DNA of 64,000 nucleotides from Bacillota bacterium. Its GTDB lineage: Bacteria > Bacillota > Clostridia > Acetivibrionales > DSM-1351. Within the stretch, counting starts at the first letter, position 1. The number at the start of each line of letters is the position of its first letter. The stretch covers positions 1 through 64,000 of the forward strand of contig JAEYHZ010000024.1 in NCBI GenBank assembly GCA_023409265.1. Reading direction: 5' to 3'. The position numbers and the translations under genes were made by a program. The notes beneath the pieces are model-generated. The model was not told where the DNA came from. It was given only the letters and a program-made list of their open reading frames with translations, and searched no databases. Positions 51,592 through 59,140 of the stretch are shown here, piece by piece.

Positions 51592-51825
51592 TCAATCCGG
51601 TATTCCATTGAGCTTATTATCAGTAATATAGCTGTTTAATATTTGAGTAACATCAATCTTGACAACTCCATCTGTATATATAGCGCTTAGTATGTTTAGC
51701 TCTTTGGGCAGTAAGATGGTGTCAATCGCACATCCTAATGCTTTTGAAAGTAACGGAAGTACGGAGGTTCTCAGGCAAACATTTTCCATTCTCCCATTTG
51801 AAATTGCTTGAGGACTAACAGACAA
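51592..51825 (-). pseudogene. Remnant of an XRE-type helix-turn-helix regulator
   Basis: The reading frame holds only the second half of an XRE helix-turn-helix (LSVSPQAISNGRMENVCLRT, then LLSKALGCAIDTILLP) and a short tail. Helices 1 and 2, which should precede SVSPQAIS, are absent; a stop codon is in frame directly upstream (near 51839). The usual KWE after AIS is replaced by NGRME. It appears to be a truncated, non-functional gene next to the kinase-like gene. Confidence 0.55.
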
Positions 51826-51845
51826 AAGCTCAGTTCAGGAAATCA

Positions 51846-52466
51846 TCAGCGGGTTTTATCCAAAATCACTTTTGCATAGTCATCCCAGTTTAAAGTGTCA
51901 GTGTTTAATATCATAGTTGGTAAGGTAGATTGATTGGCGAAAGCAATAAAGTGTTGCTGGTTTTCAATATATTTTTCTATTTCTGTCCGGGTGACTGCTT
52001 GGTTTGTGTAAGCCGCCCTGTGCATAAGCCGTTGTTTGGTAATCTGAGGACTTATTGTCAGTAAAACTACCTGGGCATTTAATTTAGATAATCTTTTTTC
52101 AAGTTTTGTATATTCATCAGAAGTATTATCATCAAATGCACAGGCATAATTTAAATGAAATCTTTCGAAAACAAAAAACAGTCCTCTTGAGCGGCGGGAA
52201 TGCTCCCCCATTGAGTTTGCATAATCATTCAATTGCTCAAGCATTGAAATCCTGTCCGACAATACCCGTAAATTATCCTCTCTGCTTAAAGCTCTCAATT
52301 CTCCGTTTACATAATTTAAGGTCTGTGAATAATGCTCCGCCAAATATATTACATTTCGCTCCGAATCAGTTTCTAAAGGATGATATCGCTTTATGGCATT
52401 AAAGACTGAAGTCTTTCCCGAACAAGACTGTCCCTCAAGAATGATACCCCGAATTTGTTTTGGCAT
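51846..52466 (-). CDS. P-loop kinase-like protein (thymidylate kinase-like fold)
   Basis: The 206-residue protein has a Walker A motif GQSCSGKTS at residues 12-20, a DR/E-type lid region (RSRGLFFVFERFHLNYACAF) and VVLLTISPQITKQRLMHRA, consistent with a nucleotide or small-molecule kinase of the AAA_33/dTMP-kinase kind. The substrate is not recognised. The ribosome binding site AAAGGAA is moderate. It lies beside a degraded regulator and may be part of an accessory region. Confidence 0.7.
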   Translation of the reverse strand: MPKQIRGIILEGQSCSGKTSVFNAIKRYHPLETDSERNVIYLAEHYSQTLNYVNGELRALSREDNLRVLSDRISMLEQLNDYANSMGEHSRRSRGLFFVFERFHLNYACAFDDNTSDEYTKLEKRLSKLNAQVVLLTISPQITKQRLMHRAAYTNQAVTRTEIEKYIENQQHFIAFANQSTLPTMILNTDTLNWDDYAKVILDKTR

Positions 52467-52681
52467 AGTATGTTTCCTTTCGCTGGAAAACTTGCGTTTG
52501 ACAGATATTAATAACCTGGAATTTTTACTTCTTTAGAACTACAGCTCATTATACAATATTTAACAAAATACATAAAGAATATTATTTTTACTAACCGGAA
52601 GGATAAGAAGGTAACCATTAATAAATCAATTAGTTGAATAATATATCTCCATTTAATTAAGCAATACGTTTATGCAATATA

Positions 52682-52710
52682 TTGACACTTTAAAACAAAA
52701 GCAGTAGACT
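52682..52710 (+). promoter_or_regulatory. Promoter of the histidine leader
   Basis: TTGACA (52682-52687) and TAGACT (52705-52710) are 17 bases apart. Transcription would begin near 52717, ten bases before the leader peptide's GGAGG. Confidence 0.6.
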
Positions 52711-52739
52711 AAATAAAATCACTAATGGAGGTAATTAAA

Positions 52740-52790
52740 ATGTTATTTGCTATTCATCATCACCATACTTTGAGCGATTGTAATCTATGA
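52740..52790 (+). CDS. Histidine-rich leader peptide (MLFAIHHHHTLSDCNL)
   Basis: A 16-codon ORF preceded by GGAGG (52727-52731) at 8 bases has four consecutive histidine codons (52755-52766). Such peptides sense histidyl-tRNA supply: a ribosome starved of it stalls at the codons. It lies directly before competing hairpins ending in a terminator, so it is a textbook attenuator peptide, here ahead of a HisRS-like gene. Confidence 0.88.
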   Translation: MLFAIHHHHTLSDCNL

Positions 52791-52900
52791 TAATTTTCAT
52801 CATGGGTATAATCGCTTTTGGTTATGCCTGTGATGTATGAATATATTTAAAATATATTTAGCCATTCAGGTATAACCATAACCTGGGTGGCTATTTTATT
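52773..52900 (+). promoter_or_regulatory. Histidine attenuator with competing hairpins
   Basis: Stem 1:2 pairs AGCGATTGTA (52773-52782) with TATAATCGCT (52807-52816). Antiterminator 2:3 pairs TGGTTATGCCTG (52819-52830) with CAGGTATAACCA (52867-52878). Terminator 3:4 pairs AGCCATTCAGGT (52860-52871) with ACCTGGGTGGCT (52881-52892) and ends in ATTTTATTTTA. A ribosome stalled at the histidine codons would cover segment 1, free segment 2 and let 2:3 form, so the terminator is avoided. Confidence 0.85.
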
Positions 52901-52922
52901 TTAATATGAAAGGAATGTTTTT

Positions 52923-54155
52923 ATGAAAATTGGAACAGTAAAAGGAACCAGTGACTATTTGCCAAGAGAAGTTGCATTAAGAGAATTTATACAGAACACA
53001 ATTTTAGAGACTTATAAATTAAACGGATTTGAAAGAATTATGACTCCAGCTCTAGAAGACATTGAGAACTTAGATAAGAGTGACGGAGGAGAAAACCTTA
53101 ATCTGATATTTAAATTACTGAAACGCGGAGAAAAATTAAGTAGGGCAATTGAGAACTCCCAATTTAGCGCACTCGCTGATATGGGATTAAGGTATGACCT
53201 AACTCTGCCGTTAAGCAGGTATTATGCAAATAACAGGCAAAACCTCATGTTGCCCTTTAAGTGTATCCAGATTGATAAGGTTTATCGTGCGGAAAAACCT
53301 CAGAAGGGCCGGTTAAGGGAATTTGTCCAATGTGATATTGACATTGTCGGATCTGATTCAATTTATTGTGAAATAGAACTTATCAATGTTACAGCCAAAG
53401 CATTACTGGCTATGGGCCTAAAAAATTTCAAGGTTAGGATAAATGACAGGCGCATTTTAATGAGTGTCTTTATGTCTATGGGATTTAACCAGGCTGAAGT
53501 GAATAGTGTATGCATTACTTTTGACAAGCTTGAAAAAATTGGAGTTGACGGTATTAGCACTGAGCTTTCTGAAAAAGGCTATAATACAGAAAAGATTGCT
53601 TCTTTGGCTTCAATTATACAGAATCTCCCGGCATCACTGGACTATGTTAAATCCATATCCTCCGATACAAAAAATATAGATAACCTGCAAAAAATTATTT
53701 CAGAGGTAAAACTTCTATCCGGAAATAGATATAATATTGAATTTGATTTATCTTTAGTCAGAGGGCAGGGGTACTATACCGGAACGGTTTTCGAAATTGA
53801 AAGCACTGACTTTAACAGTTCAATCGCAGGAGGTGGCCGGTACGACAATCTTATTGGCAAATTTACTAAGGAAAATACTCCGGCGGTGGGCTTTTCTATA
53901 GGGTTTGAGAGAATTTTCAACATACTCAAAGATAATAACATTATACTTCCAAACTCAAGAAAAAAGATTGCAATCTTTTTTGAAAATAATTTTCTCCAGG
54001 CAAGTAAACAAGCAGATGAATTGCGTTATGACTACGATGTTGCCTTATTTGAAAAACCCAAAAAGCTTAATAAATTTTTAAATGCGCTGAAAGAAGAAAA
54101 GTTTTACGGCTTCATTATATGCGGCCAATCCGGAGAAATAAAGCCACTTAAATAA
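52923..54155 (+). CDS. hisS: Histidyl-tRNA synthetase-like protein with short C-terminus
   Basis: The 410-residue class II protein has motif 2 VYRAEKPQKGRLREFVQCDIDI, the histidine-binding loop SLVRGQGYYTGTVFEIES and motif 3 GGGRYDNLIGKF. The loop reads RGQGYYTG where the standard form is RGLDYYTG. The C-terminal anticodon-binding part (from about residue 345) is only about 65 residues and ends abruptly, FIICGQSGEIKPLK, shorter than usual. It could be a real synthetase or a HisZ-like paralogue; motif 2 and the loop favour the former. It is controlled by the histidine attenuator just upstream. No other his gene is near. Confidence 0.75.
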   Translation: MKIGTVKGTSDYLPREVALREFIQNTILETYKLNGFERIMTPALEDIENLDKSDGGENLNLIFKLLKRGEKLSRAIENSQFSALADMGLRYDLTLPLSRYYANNRQNLMLPFKCIQIDKVYRAEKPQKGRLREFVQCDIDIVGSDSIYCEIELINVTAKALLAMGLKNFKVRINDRRILMSVFMSMGFNQAEVNSVCITFDKLEKIGVDGISTELSEKGYNTEKIASLASIIQNLPASLDYVKSISSDTKNIDNLQKIISEVKLLSGNRYNIEFDLSLVRGQGYYTGTVFEIESTDFNSSIAGGGRYDNLIGKFTKENTPAVGFSIGFERIFNILKDNNIILPNSRKKIAIFFENNFLQASKQADELRYDYDVALFEKPKKLNKFLNALKEEKFYGFIICGQSGEIKPLK

Positions 54156-54517
54156 GCAGGCTGAGAGGATGATCACATATTTTTAAGAAATAAGTTATGA
54201 TAGCTGTCACAAAACACAATAGAAGCCGTCATGGTATTTAAAAGGATCCTTATCAATGCTCTACCCTGCATGATGGATGCAACCAGGAAATGGACGCAGA
54301 GCCGCAGAGATTGGGGGAAAATCCATCCGCAGCTGGAAATATACTTTATAGAACGTTTATAAAAACACCTAAGAACTCGAGGCTTATTTGCAATAAATTA
54401 TCGATATAATACAACTAAGGGGCTAATACCGTAAAAATTGGCATTGCCCCTTAAATTTAATCTGAAATTCAACATCAATCTAAGTTATTTACACAAAATT
54501 TGAAATATACTCTGATC
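54156..54517. other. Intergenic region with hairpin terminator and weak riboswitch-like words
   Basis: This 362-bp stretch has no gene. A hairpin at about 54415-54453 (AAGGGGC with GCCCCTT, followed by AAATTT) may end the hisS-like transcript. Near 54260-54330 the words GATGCAACC, GGAAA and GGACGCAGAGCC loosely resemble a GEMM (cyclic di-GMP-I) riboswitch core, but the second hairpin does not clearly match and no gene follows on the plus strand. Confidence 0.35.
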
Positions 54518-54727
54518 TCAATGAAAAAGTGTACAGCCCATTTCCCTGAAATAATTTATTCTTTTTTGGATCAATTCGCGATTACATTTAAAATAATCAG
54601 CCAGACAGTCCATGCACAGGAATTCTTTTGCCCCCCTGTTAACAAGTCTCCTATAGATAGCCATTTCATCCTGTACAAGCTTTTTATTGCATTTATTACA
54701 TCTTTTTGCACTGAAGTTATCCGACAT
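54518..54727 (-). CDS. Small zinc-ribbon-like protein
   Basis: The 69-residue protein has two cysteine pairs, CNKC at 10-13 and CMDC at 38-41, suited to bind one zinc, joined by a basic helix (MAIYRRLVNRGAKEFL). The start codon at 54727 lies directly before the stop codon of the alpha-galactosidase gene (ends 54729), so translation is coupled. Its own function is unknown; small zinc proteins of this sort are common in Clostridia. Confidence 0.7.
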   Translation of the reverse strand: MSDNFSAKRCNKCNKKLVQDEMAIYRRLVNRGAKEFLCMDCLADYFKCNRELIQKRINYFREMGCTLFH

Positions 54728-54728
54728 A

Positions 54729-55856
54729 TCAGCACTTCACCAATCTCGCTCTGAGTACCATACAGCTGTGAGGCTCAAGATTGCACTTGTAGCCTTCATA
54801 GAAAACACCCATATCCTCATGCTTCCATAAATCGCGAAGAGCGAAGCCGTAACCTGTTGAAGACGTCAGCCCTATATCCCAGAACTGAAGTGACATCTCC
54901 CCTCTGCTTTGACCCATATTGAAAAATCCTATGGCATAACTGCCGTCGCTTAAGGGTTTTATGTAACCTAGACAGTCACTGTTATTCCACTGTTCCAAAG
55001 TGTAAGCCTGTCTTCCTTCTATATCCTGATTCACCTCAATTATTTCTTTGTTTGTAAGGATTTCTTTTGTGATATCATTCATATTCCTGACATCACAGCC
55101 TATTATCAATGGAGAGTTCATCAGAGCCCACAGTGAAAAATGTGTCCTGTACTCTTCATCGGTACACCCTCCCAGCGCGACATTTCCTATTCCGTACATT
55201 CCAACTACAAGCATGTCTATATCGTTATAGCAGTATGGCCCGCTTAGGTTCTCCTTGTCGCGCTGACTAAGTGCCAGATTTTTTATGGATTCCCAGTTAT
55301 CCTGAATATCCCCTGTTGAACGCCAAATATGTGCACCGGAGGAACGAATCCATTTGTCGGCGTCATCATTACCCCAGTTGCAGGCGCTGAATAAGATGTC
55401 TCTACCGCTGTTTTTCAGCGCCATGGACATTCTTTTATATAAAACATGACCCGGAACATACAGGGGTTTATAGCAGTAATCATATTTAAGGTAGTCTACT
55501 CCCCATTCCGCAAAGGTCTGAGCATCCTGAAACTCATGCTCAAAGCTGGAAGGGTGCCCGCCACAGGTTTGTGTTCCCGCACAGGAGTACATTCCGAATT
55601 TCAATCCCTTACTATGTACATAGTCACTTACTGCCTTCATGCCATTAGGGAATTTATTGTGATCGGGCACCAGATACCCGTTTTTGTCGCGCTGTTTTTC
55701 AGACCAGCAGTCATCAATAACAAGATAATTATAGCCTGCCTCAAGAAGCCCGTTATTGACCATCTCATCGGCTGTTTCCCGAATAAGTTTGTCTGATATC
55801 TCCCATCCGAACGTGTTCCAGGAATTCCATCCCATTGGTGGAGTCTTACCTAACAT
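54729..55856 (-). CDS. GH27 family alpha-galactosidase
   Basis: The 375-residue protein starts MLGKTPPMGWNSWNTFGWEI and has the GH27 signatures YLVIDDCWSEK, the nucleophile in DYLKYDYCYKP and the acid in WRSTGDIQDNW. It releases alpha-galactose from oligosaccharides such as melibiose and raffinose. No signal peptide is seen, so it acts in the cytosol on imported sugars. It is divergent from an AraC regulator gene with a 147-bp control region and is in the same area as a GH35-like enzyme and an ABC transporter. Confidence 0.93.
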   Translation of the reverse strand: MLGKTPPMGWNSWNTFGWEISDKLIRETADEMVNNGLLEAGYNYLVIDDCWSEKQRDKNGYLVPDHNKFPNGMKAVSDYVHSKGLKFGMYSCAGTQTCGGHPSSFEHEFQDAQTFAEWGVDYLKYDYCYKPLYVPGHVLYKRMSMALKNSGRDILFSACNWGNDDADKWIRSSGAHIWRSTGDIQDNWESIKNLALSQRDKENLSGPYCYNDIDMLVVGMYGIGNVALGGCTDEEYRTHFSLWALMNSPLIIGCDVRNMNDITKEILTNKEIIEVNQDIEGRQAYTLEQWNNSDCLGYIKPLSDGSYAIGFFNMGQSRGEMSLQFWDIGLTSSTGYGFALRDLWKHEDMGVFYEGYKCNLEPHSCMVLRARLVKC

Positions 55857-55948
55857 ATCGTCACCCGCCTTAGCAAAATGTAATATTCGATCTATAAAAA
55901 AATAAACAATTTTAATTGGATTTTATCATATTATTGATATTCTTAACA

Positions 55949-55978
55949 TTGCACAATGTAACTTGCACTTGTTATAAT
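55949..55978 (+). promoter_or_regulatory. Probable promoter of the AraC gene
   Basis: TTGCAC (55949-55954) and TATAAT (55973-55978) are 18 bases apart. A second TTGCAC follows at about 55963, and CATTG-ca-CAATG is palindromic around 55948-55959; these may form the regulator's own site. Confidence 0.45.
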
Positions 55979-56003
55979 GTCATATAAATGGAGGCGTTGA
56001 ACA

Positions 56004-56819
56004 ATGGGACACCAATTTCATACCGATATTATAATAGGTAATCAGAATTTTTATAACTTAAATCCTCTGCTCTGTGGTCAGGAAAGCTGTGACAACGGGT
56101 ATAGCTTCGGCCCTGCTTCAAGGGACTATTATCTTATACACTTTATTATATCGGGCAAGGGTAGCTTTAAAACTGATCGGGGGCAATTTTCTCTTTCCAA
56201 GGGAGATTTATTCATTATCCGTCCGAATGAAATGACAGTGTACGCCGCGGATGTAAAGGATCCATGGACATATATTTGGATAGGCTTTGAATGCAGCCTT
56301 CCTGAAAGTATCAGCCGGCAAGCTGCTTTTATTGAGAAGGATGTCATACACATACCCTCCTGTGAACACATTTTTAAAGACATGTTTGATTGCGTAAGGA
56401 TTAACTACACCAAAGAACTTTACTTATGCTCAAAGCTTTATGAACTGTTTTCAGTTTTAATAGAGGCAGATTTTAATTCAGAACTTCACAATGTTCAGGA
56501 AAACTATGTTTTAAAGGCTAAAAACTATATAGAAACAAGCTATGTAACAGACATAAGAGTGGAGTCTATTGCTAAATCGCTTGGCATTGACAGACGATAT
56601 TTTTGTACTTTATTTAAGAAACACACCGGTCTGTCGCCTCAGCAGTACATAATTAACCTACGAATGAGCAAGGCTGCAGCACTAATGACAGAACATAATT
56701 ATACTCCCACTCAGGCAGCTCTCAGTGTAGGGTATCACGATATATTCAACTTTTCAAGAATGTTCAAAAAATCCTTTGGAGTTTCACCCTTGAGATATAA
56801 AAATAAATGTTTGCTATAA
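56004..56819 (+). CDS. AraC family transcriptional regulator with cupin domain
   Basis: The N-terminal half is a cupin-type ligand domain (YYLIHFIISGKGSFKTDRGQ, SKGDLFIIRPNEMTVY). The last 100 residues form the AraC double helix-turn-helix (LGIDRRYFCTLFKKHTGLSP, VGYHDIFNFSRMFKKSFGVS). It is divergent from the GH27 gene and likely activates it in response to galactosides. GGAGG precedes the ATG. Confidence 0.9.
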   Translation: MGHQFHTDIIIGNQNFYNLNPLLCGQESCDNGYSFGPASRDYYLIHFIISGKGSFKTDRGQFSLSKGDLFIIRPNEMTVYAADVKDPWTYIWIGFECSLPESISRQAAFIEKDVIHIPSCEHIFKDMFDCVRINYTKELYLCSKLYELFSVLIEADFNSELHNVQENYVLKAKNYIETSYVTDIRVESIAKSLGIDRRYFCTLFKKHTGLSPQQYIINLRMSKAAALMTEHNYTPTQAALSVGYHDIFNFSRMFKKSFGVSPLRYKNKCLL

Positions 56820-57345
56820 TGCTATCTCGTTCAGGAACGCTGGAATATAAAGAAGCAAGTGGTTTTTACACATTGTTAATTATTCTGTAAAATACTTTAA
56901 TATTCATCCAGTCTATATGTAAGTTCTTCAATTTCTTTTTTATTCAATTCTTTATCTTGATTAAATCGCTCAAACTCTTCAATCAAAAACAGTATTTCCT
57001 CATATAGCTTATATTAGACAAATTATAATAGTCCCTTTACAATTTGTAATTAATAATTCCCGGTTTGAAATAAGAACAACTCCTTCCTGTCCATATTTGA
57101 TATTAACAAGAAGGAGTTAATTTAGGGTTTAGCTTGAAAGTTATAAATTTGGTTATTCTCTAATAACTAATACAGGGATATTTACAGTTATCTTGTTACT
57201 CTTCGTCACTCCGGCATAGTTAATTAACTCACAATAGTACTACTTTTAAATATAATTTCTATTTGATTCACACGACTATCATTGGCTTTTAAATACGCGT
57301 AAAATTTCTCATGGAATGTTTATAGAAGGATCAAATAAATATTAG
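56820..57345. other. Gene-free stretch with hairpin and a minus-strand coding relic
   Basis: No full gene is present. On the minus strand 56897-57013 is an open frame of 38 codons (LYEEILFLIEEFERFNQDKE, then ELNKKEIEELTYRLDEY) that ends in a stop at 56897 but has no good start; it may be a relic or a very small protein. A 9-bp perfect hairpin, AACTCCTTC with GAAGGAGTT (57078-57118), lies after it; nothing else was seen. Confidence 0.4.
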
Positions 57346-58956
57346 CTAATAGGTATAAAGTGCAGTTTTAAGTATACCTGGCTCTGTACCAAGGTATACT
57401 CCGTATTCATCACCATTTAAACGTCTTCCTTCAATCCATTTGCCATTCATGTATTTACCTTCTTCAATATAAAGATAATCTATTCTCCGGGGCTTATTTA
57501 TAATAGCACGAAAGTCCACCTTGAGATTAAAGCCCGCAATTATATATTCATTAGGTGTAACGGCTATTATAATTCCTCCTCCCGGATTATCTGATAAGGG
57601 ATAGGTAATATTTAGATTATAGTCACCGAGTTGAAGTGTCTTTACATTTTCAGTATCCTTGATAACCCCAACCATATGACCCGTTCCACGATATTTAACA
57701 ATTACAGGAATCATACCATTAAGCAAACTGTAACATTTTGAAAGCAAGTTTGCGGCACTTTCCTTATTAATCTGAAATATTTGCTCTGGCACAACTCCAA
57801 TAATCTCAGGGCCTGCTTCCAGTCCAATACTATCAATTCCAAATGGTGAGAAGCAAAGTGCATCACATTGTCCAATTGCATAAAACAAATTTGCACATGT
57901 AGCTTTATCTCGCCTCGCTTCGGGTATAAATAATGGATTACCACTCCGGATGTACGAAGCACATATTTCTGCAAAGTTTTCCAGATAAATATCGGGTGAT
58001 AAAAAGTCTATATTATGAGCTGAGCACTTCCATATATCAAGCATTCTGGAGACAGGTCCGCCGCTGGGATACTGTCCTGGCTTTTGTCCAGGGAACTGAA
58101 CAATCCAAGCATTTACGTACATTGGTAATGCATACTCTTTCTTTCCAGCTTCCGCAACTGTATCAACATATTTAGCCATATACCAACTTGTAAAAGTCTC
58201 CTCGGCTACATCTCCAAATACGTCATCCCAGTTACCATTTAGTTTTTTGCCACAGCTTATCCATGGTTCTCTTATTTCTTCAACCATATTGTTTCCATTA
58301 TTAATTAGAAATTCCTTAAGCTCAGAAGGAATTTCACTATAAAAAAGCTCTTCAGCTTCAGTGCAGTAATCACGTGCAACTCCTAAGAGTCCTAGTTCGT
58401 TTTCCACTTGAACTGTAATAACAGTATGTTCAGCCCCATCTATTTCTTTCAGATATTTCATAAGATTTGAGAATGCTCTGGCATCAGCTTCGCAAGCTTC
58501 CTTACAAAAGCATGAAATAGGTTCATAGGTTAGGAATGTGTCAGGAATGATTTTCTCTTCTATAAATTTTACTCTTTTGAACCTTTCTACATTAGTTTTT
58601 ACCCATGCAGGAGCATAAGTAGAGCTGGAATTTTTCCAGGTTCCAAACCAAAGTAATACAAGTTTAAGACCATGTTCTCTCGCTTTCATTATCATGTATT
58701 TAACTAGAGAAAAATCGAAGCACCCTTCAATTGGTTCAATTAATTCCCAGTAAACAGGAGCAATAACAGTATTACAATTAAGCCCAACCATTTTATCCCA
58801 AATTGGTTCCATATAATTAATGTTTGAGGCACTTGAGTTGTGAAGCTCCCCACCTAATATTATAAAGGGTTTTCCGTCAACAACTAATTCAGTCAACTCC
58901 CCCTTTTTTACAAGATGTGGAATGCTTTTATCAGAAAAATCTCGATTCAATTTCAT
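57346..58956 (-). CDS. GH35-like beta-galactosidase family protein (DUF5597-type)
   Basis: The protein of about 536 residues has a GH35/GH42-type barrel with VDGKPFIILGGELHNSSAS, the acid/base block VQVENELGLLG (near 185) and a likely nucleophile in LFIPEARRD (near 350), followed by a C-terminal DUF5597-like domain. There is no signal peptide. Members cleave beta-galactosides or related short glycans. The ATG at 58956 has AAAGGG upstream; an in-frame extension to 59076 is not family-like. It lies after the transporter's binding-protein gene in one operon, so imported oligosaccharides are its likely substrate. Confidence 0.8.
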   Translation of the reverse strand: MKLNRDFSDKSIPHLVKKGELTELVVDGKPFIILGGELHNSSASNINYMEPIWDKMVGLNCNTVIAPVYWELIEPIEGCFDFSLVKYMIMKAREHGLKLVLLWFGTWKNSSSTYAPAWVKTNVERFKRVKFIEEKIIPDTFLTYEPISCFCKEACEADARAFSNLMKYLKEIDGAEHTVITVQVENELGLLGVARDYCTEAEELFYSEIPSELKEFLINNGNNMVEEIREPWISCGKKLNGNWDDVFGDVAEETFTSWYMAKYVDTVAEAGKKEYALPMYVNAWIVQFPGQKPGQYPSGGPVSRMLDIWKCSAHNIDFLSPDIYLENFAEICASYIRSGNPLFIPEARRDKATCANLFYAIGQCDALCFSPFGIDSIGLEAGPEIIGVVPEQIFQINKESAANLLSKCYSLLNGMIPVIVKYRGTGHMVGVIKDTENVKTLQLGDYNLNITYPLSDNPGGGIIIAVTPNEYIIAGFNLKVDFRAIINKPRRIDYLYIEEGKYMNGKWIEGRRLNGDEYGVYLGTEPGILKTALYTY

Positions 58957-59140
58957 TTTTATATCCCTTTCAAATTTGCTTAAGATTTGTTTATAATTTA
59001 TTTCGCCAATCTCAAAGGGACTTATGCAAAATCCATTAAGTTCACATAACATTTTACAATCCAAAAATCGATGCAATATATTGTGGACAAAATAAAATTT
59101 TGCAATAGTCCCTCTGTTTGAATTTTAATGACTATTTAAA

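Noticed and set aside
52740..52790. The His-rich peptide as an affinity-tag or vector artefact
   Set aside because: It has its own promoter, ribosome binding site and three mutually exclusive hairpins, and has mixed CAT/CAC codons in a natural context.
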